From positions 1 through 63,606 of the forward strand of contig NZ_FMYB01000025.1 of assembly GCF_900104155.1 (NCBI RefSeq): a stretch of 63,606 nucleotides of DNA, in the 5' to 3' direction. A model generated the notes under the pieces. The model was not told where the DNA came from, did no database searches, and saw only the letters and a program-made list of their open reading frames with translations. This DNA comes from Butyrivibrio sp. INlla16 (GTDB lineage: Bacteria > Bacillota > Clostridia > Lachnospirales > Lachnospiraceae). Made by a program: the position numbers and the translations under genes. Numbering within the stretch: the first letter of the stretch is position 1; each line of letters begins with the position of its first letter. Below, one piece after another: positions 17,859 through 27,288 of the stretch.

Positions 17859-19223
17859 TTACCCTTCCTCAATCTCTGCAATTCTTCTGCCGTAGACTCT
17901 CTTAAAGAAGAATCCTGAAAGGATGAGTGAAGCAATCTCGGCGATGGGGAATGCCCACCATACAGCATTGACGTTGCCGGTCTGAGCGAGGAGCCAGGCG
18001 GCGGGGATAAGGACCACAAGCTGACGGCCTATTGAAACAGCCAGCGAATAGATGCTCTCCGAAAATGCCTGGAATACCGAACCAAGTGCTATGCAGACTC
18101 CGGCGATGGGGAAGCTCAGGCTGATAACACGAAGCGCCGGTTTTCCGATACTTATCATGTCATAGGAAGCATTGAACAGGCCGAGTAGTCTGTCCGGGAT
18201 AATCTGGAAGGTTATGGTTCCGATTATCATGATTGTTGCTGCCAATGCAATCGAGAACTTCAGAGCCTCATTGATTCTGTCTTTCCTCTTTGCCCCGAGG
18301 TTATAGGCAAGAACAGGAATAAGTCCGTTGTTCAGGCCGAATACCGGCATGAAGAAGAAGCTCTGGAGCTTGAAATATACACCAAACACAGCAGTTGCTG
18401 TTGTTGAAAATGCAATAAGTATTAGATTCATGGCATAGGTCATGAGCGAACCTATGGACATCATCAGAATAGAAGGAACACCAACGTAGTAGATTTCCTT
18501 GACTATGTCTGCCTTGGGACTGAGAATAAGCGAAATCCTGAGATTTACATCCGGATTAAGCTTAAGGTTACAGTAAAGTCCGATACAAGAACCTACAACC
18601 TGTCCGAAAACCGTTGCAAGAGCTGCACCGGCAACTCCCATCTTAGGTGCACCGAACATACCGAAGATCAGGATGGGATCCATGATAATGTTGATAATAG
18701 CGCCGGACATCTGCGAATACATACTGAAGAGTGTACGTCCTGTTGACTGAAGCATTCTCTCAAAGGTCATCTGGCAGAATACTCCGATTGAGCAGCAGCA
18801 GATAATGCTAAGGTATGAAACACCGTAGCCTGCAATCACCTCATTATCAGTCTGTGTCATGAGGAACGGCTTTACGGCAAATATTCCGATCATAAGGAAT
18901 ACAAAATAATTTATGAAGGTCAGCATAAGCGTGGTGTTGGCTGCTCTGTCTGCCCTGTCGAAATTTTTCTCACCAAGTGATCTTGATAAAAGGGCATTCA
19001 TACCTACGCCGGTACCTGCGCCGAGTGCAATCATCAGATTCTGAAGCGGAAATGCCAGAGTTACGGCAGTCAGCGCATTTTCATTGATCTGCGCAACGAA
19101 AATACTGTCCACCACGTTGTAGAGCGCCTGCACAAGCATGGACGCCATCATCGGCAGTGACATTGAAACAATAAGCCTTTTAACGGGCAAAACGCCCATC
19201 TTATTTTCTTTGGAATTTGACAT
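17859..19223 (-). CDS. MATE-family efflux protein
   Basis: A 454-residue membrane transporter with about 12 hydrophobic segments in two similar halves. It is typical of the DinF/NorM-like multidrug and toxin extrusion family, which exports drugs or metabolites with Na+ or H+. Recognisable features are PMMASMLVQALYNVVDSIFVA near the N-terminus and the GLNNGLIPVLAYNLGAK motif at the start of the second half. AGAGG is spaced for the ATG. Substrate unknown. No regulator lies immediately upstream. Confidence 0.9.
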   Translation of the reverse strand: MSNSKENKMGVLPVKRLIVSMSLPMMASMLVQALYNVVDSIFVAQINENALTAVTLAFPLQNLMIALGAGTGVGMNALLSRSLGEKNFDRADRAANTTLMLTFINYFVFLMIGIFAVKPFLMTQTDNEVIAGYGVSYLSIICCCSIGVFCQMTFERMLQSTGRTLFSMYSQMSGAIINIIMDPILIFGMFGAPKMGVAGAALATVFGQVVGSCIGLYCNLKLNPDVNLRISLILSPKADIVKEIYYVGVPSILMMSIGSLMTYAMNLILIAFSTTATAVFGVYFKLQSFFFMPVFGLNNGLIPVLAYNLGAKRKDRINEALKFSIALAATIMIIGTITFQIIPDRLLGLFNASYDMISIGKPALRVISLSFPIAGVCIALGSVFQAFSESIYSLAVSIGRQLVVLIPAAWLLAQTGNVNAVWWAFPIAEIASLILSGFFFKRVYGRRIAEIEEG

Positions 19224-19250
19224 CGATAACCTCTTTCAACTTGTTTTAAT

Positions 19251-19279
19251 GAAAAAAGAATGCCCAGAGACATTCTTTT
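19251..19279 (-). terminator. Intrinsic terminator of the small secreted protein gene
   Basis: A 9-bp stem (AAAAGAATG/CATTCTTTT) with an 8-nt loop; on the minus strand it is followed by TTTTTTC-like sequence. It lies just upstream of the MATE gene start. Confidence 0.65.
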
Positions 19280-19349
19280 AACATGCTTTTCTATACTACT
19301 ATAAACAAGTCTTGTTCACAACACTTAATGTCCTGTTTTCAATATATAC

Positions 19350-19865
19350 TCAGTTTCTGCCATTATTGGTACTTGTATTATTGTTTGTACCATTTGTGCC
19401 GTTTGTACTGTTTGCATCATCTGAGTTCAGATTATTTGGATCGTAGGTGCTTGTGATTCCTGCGGCCTTATTAAAAATAGTGGCCAGCGTCCTTCCGTCA
19501 TTTATGTGAAGCTCATGCCTGTACCAGCCTCCGGATACCTTTATGAAAAGAAATCCGTCACATCTTACGCTGGTTCTCCTCGTGCGTCTTACAGCCTTAT
19601 CAAGGAAGTTGGCAAGATCGCTGCCGCTGTAGATATAAGCTGCGGGGATGTACCAGCCGTTGTACTTGCGGGTAAAAGTGTACTTGCCGTAGGTTACGGT
19701 AGTATTACCTTCCTCGTCAGTCCCGACTGTGATATTCATCTGATTTTCCTTGATAGACGTATTCGACTGCTTTGTAGTCGCTGCCTTCGCCGGTATGGAC
19801 ACCAGCGTGATCGCGAGAACGAAAGCAAACATCAGCGCTCCAAGATTTCTAACTAATTTCTTCAT
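19350..19865 (-). CDS. Small secreted protein with an internal repeat
   Basis: A 171-residue exported protein with a clear signal peptide (residues 1-28, ending PAKAA). The middle holds two similar segments of about 30 residues, YTFTRKYNGWYIPAAYIYSG and a second one with FLFIKVSGGWYRHEL, each followed by a helix (LANFLDKAV, LATIFNKAA). The C-terminus is a low-complexity Asn/Gly/Thr tail. The ribosome site (GGGG-TAAG) is weak. I do not recognise the family; function unknown. Confidence 0.6.
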   Translation of the reverse strand: MKKLVRNLGALMFAFVLAITLVSIPAKAATTKQSNTSIKENQMNITVGTDEEGNTTVTYGKYTFTRKYNGWYIPAAYIYSGSDLANFLDKAVRRTRRTSVRCDGFLFIKVSGGWYRHELHINDGRTLATIFNKAAGITSTYDPNNLNSDDANSTNGTNGTNNNTSTNNGRN

Positions 19866-19897
19866 AGCACTTACCCCATTAGAACAATCCGTAACAA

Positions 19898-20620
19898 TTA
19901 TCCTCTTATAACAAACGTCTCCTTTTCCTCTCCTATTATCTTCTTAAGTTTCTCCCTGGCTTCATCTCTCGAATCGGCCTCTACTTCTATTCCGAAAGCG
20001 AACATTTTTCTGTTCGCAAATCTCGCATTGTGTTCGTCGAACTTTTCCTGCATCGCCGCAAGTGAATAGTGCCTTCGAAGCTCGACAATATCCCTGGCAA
20101 CAAAATCGATGTATTCCTTTTTCTCTTCCTCTGACTGTGAATACTTTTCAATGATTCGCATAGTATCCACAACATTGAGATAATCGCTGGATAAATATTC
20201 CTCCAGCCCCTTCCAGTGGAATCCCTCATCCTTAGTCAGATGTGACATTCTGCTGTCGATGTAATCATCGAAGGATATACCCTGGTTTTCAAGCCAGTCC
20301 ATCGCATACATCTTCCAAACATGCTCGCGCTTATTGAATACCTCCTGATCGTTAAGAAGCTGCATCTTTCGGAAAAGATCCTCAACTATCGGCACAATAT
20401 CTTCCTCGGCGGACTTTTTGATATTAAAAGCTCTGCCGGAATATTGTGCTCCGTCCTTCACATTTTCAAGTGAAAGCGCAAAGGAATTCTCATCGATAAG
20501 GGACATGTTTACCGCCAGATCGCCTAAGCGGGCAACACAAATACTGCGGTCTTTCAAAGTTGTATCCCGCTGCTTAGTAAATGCATGAATCATGAACTCA
20601 GGCTTAATGTAGGTAAACAT
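19898..20620 (-). CDS. Hypothetical cytoplasmic protein
   Basis: A 240-residue protein, helical and charged, without a signal peptide or membrane segment. No motif that I recognise. A frame this long with consistent codon use, ATG start and a 32-nt gap to the next gene support a real gene. It may share a transcript with the small secreted protein downstream. Confidence 0.6.
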   Translation of the reverse strand: MFTYIKPEFMIHAFTKQRDTTLKDRSICVARLGDLAVNMSLIDENSFALSLENVKDGAQYSGRAFNIKKSAEEDIVPIVEDLFRKMQLLNDQEVFNKREHVWKMYAMDWLENQGISFDDYIDSRMSHLTKDEGFHWKGLEEYLSSDYLNVVDTMRIIEKYSQSEEEKKEYIDFVARDIVELRRHYSLAAMQEKFDEHNARFANRKMFAFGIEVEADSRDEAREKLKKIIGEEKETFVIRG

Positions 20621-20740
20621 TCTTTACATTTGTATCCACCTTTCACGAGCACTTATACATAGTAATTATAGCTTTTTTTGCCTTTGGAAAAGCGGTTTTT
20701 ATAAAATGTTTATTGTAATATCAGAAGAAGTTTATATTTG

Positions 20741-22402
20741 TTATTTTGTGTTATATACCTGCAGCTTTTTGAATTCTTCGAAGCTGACCGGTCTGGAATA
20801 GTAGTATCCCTGATAGTGATCCACGGGATACTTGAAAAGCCTGAGTTCCGTGTCAGCATCGCCGACTCCGGTGGCGCATACGCTCATGTTCATGTTTGCG
20901 GCAAAACCGGTTATAGCCTCAGCCATGTAGCGGCTAAGCGGACTCTTGCTGATATTTTCAGTGATCTCCGGCGCCAGTTTTATTATGTTGATAGGAAGCC
21001 TCGTGGCCAGATCCAACGTGGAAAAATCGGTCACATCAAGAGCAATCCTTATGCCGCAGGACTTAAGGAAGATTACCTGGCTCTTCAGATAATCGAAATT
21101 GATATTGCTGGTGACGTTGGAGAGCTCGATACACAGCGCTGTTCCGGGATATCTGTTGCCCTTAAGAAGTTCCACAATTGATGTTCGAAACTCACTTCGT
21201 TCCAGCTGCACGTACGCAAGATTAATGCTCAGATAGAACTCGGGATGGTCCTTCAAAATCGCCAATCCGTCCTTCATCGCTTTATCGAGGATCCATATTC
21301 CAAGCTTATAGAAAGTGCTGTCCTGTTCAAGCCACGGCACAAATTCACTTGGTGCCACATCCCCGTAGGGCTGTCTGTTCCAGCGAAGCAGAACCTCCGC
21401 TCCCGCAAGCTTACCGTCATTCTTGGCCAGGATCGGCTGATAATTCAGATAGAATCCCTTGCAGTGGTCGATAACGCTCTCTCTCACCGCTCCGACAAGC
21501 TCTATCGTACTCTTGTTGTACTCGAGCTCATTATTATGAAAAATGATAAGATTTCCGTGTTTCTCCGTCTTGGAATGGGCAAGTGCATATTTAGCACTGG
21601 TGTAGACAGCATGCACATCTATCCCTGACTCGTCGACAACGATGACCCCACCGCCAAGCTCTGCGGAGACCTTGGTGGTTCCAACCTTCATGTTCTGCCT
21701 TACATGCTGGCGCATCTGCTGATAGAGGTTCTTCACCTCATCCAATGTCATGTGAACTGTGCAAAGTCCGAGAATTGTTCCGTCACCTCTGTATATATGC
21801 GCTTTTTCCCCAGCCTCTTTCTGGAGATAATCAGCCATGGATTTCAGCATCCGGTTACCGAACATATATCCGTACAGCCTGTTTATATCGCCAAAATCAA
21901 TCACATTCACAAGAAGCAGGATATAATTGACGCCGTCGAATTCCAGGCGGTGCATGTAGTTGAACATCTCGTAATGATTGGAAAGTCCGGTGATAGGATC
22001 GGTATTGTCAACAATACCCTTATTCATAAGGGAACACGCATAAAAAGCGGCTTTTCCCGAATAATCCTTGATAACTACTCCCCTGCACGAACATGCGACA
22101 TACTCGCCGCTCTTATTCCTGGCACGATATTCAAAGCTTGGATTGACGCGATTGCCCTCGAAGGCGGTGTGAAGATGCTCCCTGTAGGTGGCCCTGTCCT
22201 CGGGATGAATATGGGCCTCCCAGACCTGATCTGCTTTGTAGACAAACTCACCCGGCAGGCCGAAGTAATTCACCGCATTTTCGGACCACCTGGCCATGTT
22301 GTTTTCGATGTCATAGACGTAGACATATCTACTTTTTGAAGTAACCGCAAAGGTTTCATATATTTTGCTTATAGCATCATAAGCCCCCTGATTAACCAGC
22401 AT
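20741..22402 (-). CDS. PAS-GGDEF-EAL signalling protein with degenerate catalytic motifs
   Basis: A 553-residue cytoplasmic protein. An N-terminal PAS-like domain (YVYDIENNMARWSE through IHPEDRATYREH) is followed by a GGDEF fold in which the signature reads RGDGT, so cyclase activity is unlikely. The EAL domain has EVLLRW in place of EALxRW. The usual DDFG segment reads LDVTDFS and the KID motif reads KLAPE, so phosphodiesterase activity is doubtful too. It may act as a c-di-GMP or protein-binding regulator. GGAGGGAG supports the ATG at 22402 rather than a frame start 17 codons upstream. Confidence 0.82.
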   Translation of the reverse strand: MLVNQGAYDAISKIYETFAVTSKSRYVYVYDIENNMARWSENAVNYFGLPGEFVYKADQVWEAHIHPEDRATYREHLHTAFEGNRVNPSFEYRARNKSGEYVACSCRGVVIKDYSGKAAFYACSLMNKGIVDNTDPITGLSNHYEMFNYMHRLEFDGVNYILLLVNVIDFGDINRLYGYMFGNRMLKSMADYLQKEAGEKAHIYRGDGTILGLCTVHMTLDEVKNLYQQMRQHVRQNMKVGTTKVSAELGGGVIVVDESGIDVHAVYTSAKYALAHSKTEKHGNLIIFHNNELEYNKSTIELVGAVRESVIDHCKGFYLNYQPILAKNDGKLAGAEVLLRWNRQPYGDVAPSEFVPWLEQDSTFYKLGIWILDKAMKDGLAILKDHPEFYLSINLAYVQLERSEFRTSIVELLKGNRYPGTALCIELSNVTSNINFDYLKSQVIFLKSCGIRIALDVTDFSTLDLATRLPINIIKLAPEITENISKSPLSRYMAEAITGFAANMNMSVCATGVGDADTELRLFKYPVDHYQGYYYSRPVSFEEFKKLQVYNTK

Positions 22403-22619
22403 GACTTGCTCCCTCCGACAAAAAGCGTTCCATCCTGCACCTTTCTGAATCAAACGCTGTCATATTCCATATTGTTTTATTTTGAAATAAAAATAAGATG
22501 AATCCTCCAAAATTGCATAGTATTTGTGATAAAATACTATCAATAAAAGTATAAATATCCATGAAGTTTACATCAACTATTTTTTCAAGCATAAAAACTT
22601 AAAGACAAGGAGATATGTA

Positions 22620-23057
22620 ATGGCAAAGATATCTAATCCCGCACAGAATGAGGCTTCACTTACAGCAAAAGGCGAACTTCAGTACAAGGAGTACGGAAGG
22701 CTTCTTCTTTTCGGTATCCCGTGGCCTTTTAAACGATATGAGGTTTATAACAACGAGATGACAATCATTTCAGGTTTTCTGAGCATCAAGGAAGATGATT
22801 GTTTCATGTACAAGATCACTGACGTAGAATTATCGCGTTCATTTTTCCAGCGCCTGGCAGGACTTTCCACCATCACGCTCTTCACCTCCGATGTAACCGA
22901 CAAGACCATTGTGATGAAGAATATCAAGCACGGCCGCGAGATCAAAGATTTCATCAATCAGGAATCCGAGCGCGCCCGCCTTCGCCGCCGCACCGTCAAC
23001 ATGCAGAATATCGGCTTCGACAATGATGGCGATGGAAATATAGATGATTTAACTTAA
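22620..23057 (+). CDS. PH-domain (YdbT/bPH-like) protein
   Basis: A 145-residue protein whose residues 25-115 read as a bacterial PH domain (LLLFGIPWPFKRYEVYNNEM, MYKITDVELSRSFFQRL, TLFTSDVTDKTIVMKNIKHG). Such domains usually sit at the membrane and bind partners or lipids, but this one has no clear membrane span. The C-terminus ends in an acidic DNDGDGNIDDLT. AAGGAGATATGT gives a good start. It is a single-gene unit closed by a strong terminator. Confidence 0.7.
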   Translation: MAKISNPAQNEASLTAKGELQYKEYGRLLLFGIPWPFKRYEVYNNEMTIISGFLSIKEDDCFMYKITDVELSRSFFQRLAGLSTITLFTSDVTDKTIVMKNIKHGREIKDFINQESERARLRRRTVNMQNIGFDNDGDGNIDDLT

Positions 23058-23062
23058 GTCCA

Positions 23063-23105
23063 AATAATACGCCCCGGGATATGACAACTTCCGGGGCGTA
23101 TTATT
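23063..23105. terminator. Bidirectional terminator
   Basis: A perfect 15-bp stem (left arm 23063-23077, right arm 23091-23105; core ACGCCCCGG/CCGGGGCGT) with a 13-nt loop between convergent genes. A/T-rich arms supply the T tract in both directions. Its right arm overlaps the stop codon of the carboxypeptidase gene. Confidence 0.85.
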
Positions 23106-24235
23106 TATTTCATATATTTAGTATAGATCTCCACCTGGTCGTAGATGCAGCGCCAGGAGCTCCAGGCGTTGGCGGATACGCATATGTAGTGACCACCGCT
23201 GTTTGAAACAGTATAGCTTGCTGCGCAGCAGCCGGACTGATTAACGAAGCCGGTTTTCGCACACATTACGTTGCCGCCCGTATCTTTATCCTCAATTCGT
23301 CTGAGGAACCAGTTGGATATTGTTATGCCCTCTGGATGCTGCTCAGTTGCGGAAGTTGTGTACTTGTGGGCTGACAGGATTTCTCTCGCCAGGTCATTTT
23401 CCACAGCAGCCTTCATTATCATCGCCATATCCGTAAGAGTACAGTAATGATCCTCATCATAGATTCCGACACAGTTGGTGAAATGCGCTGAACCTGAAAG
23501 ACCAAGCTCATCCAGTTTTGCATTCATCATATCCACAAAAGCTTCATGAGAACCCGCAACATAATTTGCAAGCGCAAGACCTGCATCCGCACCGGACGGA
23601 AGAATCGTGCCGTACATCAGGTCTCTCACGGTAACGGTCTCATCCACATCGAAGCCTACAATACTGCATTCATTGGAAAAAGTGTAATCCGTTATGTCCC
23701 TCGTAATGGTGTAGGTGTCGTCAAGATTCTCTACGTGCTCCGCAGCCACCAGAATTGTGAGTATTTTGGTCATGGATGCGGGACATATCCTTACATCGGC
23801 CGCTCTTTTCGCAATAACCTCTGCCTTGTCCACATCTATAAGGACCGCATTTTCACTAATCACTTCTTCGCTTACTATATCAGCGGTCGAATCCGTGGTA
23901 TTGACGGTGTAACCCTGTGCAAAGCTCGCAACCTCCGGGGAGAGCTCTTTAACCTCTACATCAGGCTCGGGTTCAGGCTCAGTCTCCGGCGCTACTTCCT
24001 GTGGCTGTTCAGGAGCTACCTCCTCCTGCGGAATTTCCTCTTGAATAGTAGATAAATCCGCAGCATCCTCTGTCGTTTTATCCTTATGTAACACTAAAAA
24101 AATCACAGAAATAACAGTTATCAATATCAGAGTCGCCGCAACACCGATAATTACAGGAGTGTGTATTCTTTTCTTCTTGGGTTTTCTCCTGATATAATAA
24201 CTGCTATCCAAATTTCTATATTTATTATTACCCAA
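23105..24235 (-). CDS. Membrane-anchored D-alanyl-D-alanine carboxypeptidase (S11 family)
   Basis: A 376-residue penicillin-binding protein that trims the terminal D-Ala from peptidoglycan stem peptides outside the cell. An N-terminal basic stretch and one membrane helix (about residues 27-49) lead to a Glu/Pro-rich linker and then the peptidase. Motifs are SMTK (S154, K157) and KTG (327-329). The second motif reads SGA (214-216) instead of the classical SxN. Start is a TTG, with AAGG 9 nt before it overlapping the stop of the upstream TPR gene, so translation is probably coupled. C-terminal domain 2 of PBP5 is absent. Confidence 0.88.
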   Translation of the reverse strand: MGNNKYRNLDSSYYIRRKPKKKRIHTPVIIGVAATLILITVISVIFLVLHKDKTTEDAADLSTIQEEIPQEEVAPEQPQEVAPETEPEPEPDVEVKELSPEVASFAQGYTVNTTDSTADIVSEEVISENAVLIDVDKAEVIAKRAADVRICPASMTKILTILVAAEHVENLDDTYTITRDITDYTFSNECSIVGFDVDETVTVRDLMYGTILPSGADAGLALANYVAGSHEAFVDMMNAKLDELGLSGSAHFTNCVGIYDEDHYCTLTDMAMIMKAAVENDLAREILSAHKYTTSATEQHPEGITISNWFLRRIEDKDTGGNVMCAKTGFVNQSGCCAASYTVSNSGGHYICVSANAWSSWRCIYDQVEIYTKYMK

Positions 24236-24241
24236 TACTAA

Positions 24242-25312
24242 TTACCTTGACGAAAGGAAAATCTCCTCTCTCTCCGCATCCTTGTCATCCGGATACGCCT
24301 TCCTGTATTTTTCCATTAAAGTTTTTGCCTGAGCATAATTGCCGGCATACTCGTAGGCAGTTATCTCATTCATAAGAAGCGCCCTGCTGTATTCGTTGTT
24401 ACCAAGTGCAAGACCGGCTTCAAATGAATTCACTGCACTATCATAATCCCCAACATATGTCTGACACAGTCCAAGCTGATTATAAATATCGGGGTGATCT
24501 GGATCCTCTGCCAAAAATGTTTTATAAACGCTTATGGCATAGTTGTAGTCTCCCTGCTTTTCTCCTGTCTGTCCAAGCAGCAAAACCACCGGTGCTTTCT
24601 GGGCATCTCTCTCATTTCTTGCGAGTTCGAGGTAGCTCTGTGCATCGGCATTATTGCCCAGATAATAGGATATCTGTCCCTTTTCATAATTAGTCATGTT
24701 AGGGTCAGTGTTATTGAGGCAGGCTTCAAGAATCTCTCTGCCCTCTTCCTCAAATCCGTTAGCTGATAAAGCTTTGTATATCATTATTCTGAGGTCATAG
24801 TTGCGAGGTGACAGTGTCATTGCCTTATTAAAATCGGCTGTAGCTCCATCGTGATCGCTCATGTAAAGTCTCGCCATTCCGCGCATGTAATAAGCATCCT
24901 TGTCCTTCTTTCTAAGCGCAAGGATAGCGTCATATACCTTAATGGCCTCATCATATTTTTCCTGTTTTATATAAGTGTCAGCCAGATAGTAATTGGTGTC
25001 AAAATCCATATCACCGGGGATTCCGCTTGTGGCTGCAAGTGATTTCAAAAAGTTTTCAGCAGCAGAATCATATTCTCCGAGGGTCTTGTCCAAAAGTCCT
25101 TTAGCCCTGTACAAGACTCTGGCGTTTTCCCCTGCCTTCTCAGCAGCATCAAAGCACTGAGCTGCCTCTTCATACTCATGGCTCTCGATATATGCAAGTC
25201 CACGATCAACATTCTTGTGGCTCGCTATGTTTCCACATCCGCTGCCAAAAAGCAGTGCCCCCAACATTACTATCACTGTCGCTGTCATGTTACTGCGTAC
25301 AGTCATTTTCAT
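24242..25312 (-). CDS. TPR-repeat lipoprotein
   Basis: A 356-residue lipoprotein: hydrophobic signal, lipobox GSGC, then eight or more tetratricopeptide repeats (for example AIKVYDAILALRKKDKDAYY and AISVYKTFLAEDPDHPDIYN). TPR arrays are protein-binding scaffolds. It is attached to the outer face of the membrane and lies directly before the carboxypeptidase, so a role in assembling cell-wall enzymes is a reasonable guess. AAAGGG precedes the ATG; a second ATG two codons later is also possible. Confidence 0.85.
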   Translation of the reverse strand: MKMTVRSNMTATVIVMLGALLFGSGCGNIASHKNVDRGLAYIESHEYEEAAQCFDAAEKAGENARVLYRAKGLLDKTLGEYDSAAENFLKSLAATSGIPGDMDFDTNYYLADTYIKQEKYDEAIKVYDAILALRKKDKDAYYMRGMARLYMSDHDGATADFNKAMTLSPRNYDLRIMIYKALSANGFEEEGREILEACLNNTDPNMTNYEKGQISYYLGNNADAQSYLELARNERDAQKAPVVLLLGQTGEKQGDYNYAISVYKTFLAEDPDHPDIYNQLGLCQTYVGDYDSAVNSFEAGLALGNNEYSRALLMNEITAYEYAGNYAQAKTLMEKYRKAYPDDKDAEREEIFLSSR

Positions 25313-25356
25313 TCCATCCCTTTAATCCGCTGGCAGTGCCTCATAATATATAACTT

Positions 25357-25731
25357 TTATTTTAAATATGCGATTATTTCTACTTCGCAAAGGACATCCT
25401 TGGGCAGTTTCTTTACTGCTACGCAGCTTCTTGCGGGTTTGCTGGTGAAGTATTTCTCATATACAGCATTGAAAGCAGCAAAGTCAGACATCTCTGCAAG
25501 AAAGCAGGTTGTCTTTACGACATGACTAAAATCGGTGTCTGCTGCCTTTAAGATTTCCCCAATATTTTTGCACACAAGGTCAGCCTGCTCAGAGATGTCA
25601 CTTCCCTCGATTCCGCCTGTTGCGGGATTGATCGGGATCTGACCTGAAGCATAAAGAAAATCCCCTGCCTTGATTGCCTGTGAATAAGGTCCGATTGCTG
25701 CCGGTGCCTTGTCTGTTGATACGTATTCCAT
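25357..25731 (-). CDS. ridA: RidA family enamine/imine deaminase
   Basis: A 124-residue protein of the YjgF/YER057c/UK114 family that hydrolyses reactive 2-aminoacrylate-type imines made by PLP enzymes. Family features: IGPYSQAIKAGDFLYASGQIP near the N-terminus, the conserved arginine in PARSCVAVKKLP and the glutamate of CEVEIIAYL at the end. GGAGGAG supports the ATG at 25731; the upstream in-frame ATG has no such site. Length is typical. It sits in a run of minus-strand genes but is probably housekeeping. Confidence 0.92.
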   Translation of the reverse strand: MEYVSTDKAPAAIGPYSQAIKAGDFLYASGQIPINPATGGIEGSDISEQADLVCKNIGEILKAADTDFSHVVKTTCFLAEMSDFAAFNAVYEKYFTSKPARSCVAVKKLPKDVLCEVEIIAYLK

Positions 25732-25761
25732 ACTTTTCTCCTCCGTTAAAAAGTGCATTTT

Positions 25762-26004
25762 TTATTGTTTATCAGAATCGAACGCAGCTGTAACATAGAA
25801 ACCGCGGTCGTTTTCCTCTACCTTAAGAACCACTCCCTTGCGCTCGCTCATCCTCTCTCTGAAGGGATAATTAGCTGACATGGCCAGTGAAGGATCTATC
25901 GTATAATACACATTACTGGGAAGTTCACCCTCAGTAACGGTAATCTCATCCCCCTCCTTCAAAAGCCCGGGGCGTTCCATTTTAAAAACCATTTCTCTTA
26001 CCAT
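25762..26004 (-). CDS. Small hypothetical protein
   Basis: An 80-residue cytoplasmic protein without a recognised family. The middle (YYTIDPSLAMSANYPFRERM) and the end (GFYVTAAFDSD) suggest a small beta-rich fold. AAGGAAG precedes the ATG, and gaps to the neighbours are 12 and 30 nt, so it belongs to the operon. Confidence 0.6.
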   Translation of the reverse strand: MVREMVFKMERPGLLKEGDEITVTEGELPSNVYYTIDPSLAMSANYPFRERMSERKGVVLKVEENDRGFYVTAAFDSDKQ

Positions 26005-26016
26005 AATCTATCTTCC

Positions 26017-27264
26017 TTACTGCTCCGGATTTTCCTGCTGAAGTCCCTGCTGAATCTGCGGAAGATCATTCTCATTTACATAAGCATGTTTTTTCAAATA
26101 ATCATACCATAATGCGTAAGATTTTGCTTTCAAATGTACGTTATCAAATGAAAGATCTTGTCCAAGCGCACCGTGCTCATCATCCGTAGCACTGTTCATG
26201 TCTATGTAAAATACATGCTCGCCGTCAGCCAGCGTGGAAAGTGCCTCATTTCTCGCATTTATTGTCGAGTTTTTGAAAGTTCTGTCGCTTTCACTCTTTT
26301 TGTGAGTTACATGCATTATTCCCTGAATATAAATGATCGCGTCAGGCTGAAGCTCTCTTATTCTTGAAACAACTGCGCCGTAATCGGCAGCAAAACTCTC
26401 AGCAGTTCCACTTCCGAGCTCGTTTAAGCCGAGCATTATATAAATCTTGGCAAATTGCTTCCTTGTAAGAGCTTCCTCCACCGTAACCTTCTCAGTGGGA
26501 AGGTCTTCTTCGGAGCCCTCATATCCTTCAGGAGGTACGACCCTGGCTGTCACGAAGGGCTTCTTGTTAAAGCCGTAGATAGTCAGTGATACCTTAGCAT
26601 AGAAGGTTGCACGCTCATCCAGCTCCGGACAATATTCAGACAGTCCTACGGTTCTTGAATCACCAATGAAAAGTGCATCATCAAAATAGGAATCGGGAAC
26701 AGCTGTCTCGACATAGTTTACATGTTCCGGTGCAGTAGCTTCCTGCGGTTCCGGAGGTACTGTGTTGTCTTCTGCAGCCGCGGGTACTGCATTGCCATCA
26801 CTTACTGCAGCATCGCCGTCGCTAACAGCCGCTGCATCTCCATCACTGACTGCTGCATCGCCGTCACTTACTGCTGCATCGCCGTCACTTACTGCTGCAT
26901 CACCGTCACTAACTTCCGGCGCCGCAGCTTCATCGGATGCTTCAGCCACCTGTTCTTCAGGATTCACATCTGCCCCCGCATTCTCATCCGATAATCCGGA
27001 AGCAAAGTCCTCCTCATCACCGTTATCTATTGTATCATCCAAAGGCATCGGGATTCCAAAGAATTTTGCCTGAATTAGAGATACAAGATAAGGCATCTCC
27101 CCGTTCATTATTTTTCGAAGCGGGAAGCTAAGGAGCGGTGCATCTGCAGCATTATATTCAGTTTCATCATACACACTCTTCTGTCCAAGTGCGGCATCCG
27201 CAGTAAAAAACAGTGCCACAACAAGAATTCCTACGGACAGGAAGTGCCTGCCAAATTTTTTCAT
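26017..27264 (-). CDS. Secreted SGNH-family hydrolase, partner of the MBOAT acyltransferase
   Basis: A 415-residue exported or membrane-anchored protein. The N-terminal segment (VGILVVALFFTADAALG) is a signal or anchor. A low-complexity linker at about residues 118-158 repeats AVSDGDA. The catalytic part has the SGNH blocks: GDSRTVG (Ser), LGLNELG (Asn) and the closing DNVHL (Asp, His). In MBOAT-SGNH pairs such as AlgI/AlgJ-X or PatA/PatB, the SGNH protein transfers the acyl group to an extracellular polysaccharide. The MBOAT gene directly upstream supports that role. Substrate unknown. GGAG is well placed before the ATG. Confidence 0.82.
   Translation of the reverse strand: MKKFGRHFLSVGILVVALFFTADAALGQKSVYDETEYNAADAPLLSFPLRKIMNGEMPYLVSLIQAKFFGIPMPLDDTIDNGDEEDFASGLSDENAGADVNPEEQVAEASDEAAAPEVSDGDAAVSDGDAAVSDGDAAVSDGDAAAVSDGDAAVSDGNAVPAAAEDNTVPPEPQEATAPEHVNYVETAVPDSYFDDALFIGDSRTVGLSEYCPELDERATFYAKVSLTIYGFNKKPFVTARVVPPEGYEGSEEDLPTEKVTVEEALTRKQFAKIYIMLGLNELGSGTAESFAADYGAVVSRIRELQPDAIIYIQGIMHVTHKKSESDRTFKNSTINARNEALSTLADGEHVFYIDMNSATDDEHGALGQDLSFDNVHLKAKSYALWYDYLKKHAYVNENDLPQIQQGLQQENPEQ
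26789..26912 (-). repeat. 21-bp coding repeats in the SGNH gene
   Basis: Six imperfect copies of a 21-bp unit encode the seven-residue repeat VSDGDAA. The copies differ at third positions and one carries an extra Ala codon. This linker probably varies in copy number between strains. Confidence 0.8.
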
Positions 27265-27288
27265 AAATGCTCCAATGTAGCTCTTCTC

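Noticed and set aside
21245..22339. Plus-strand frames opposite the GGDEF/EAL gene
   Set aside because: Antisense shadows; the minus-strand frame has clear domains.
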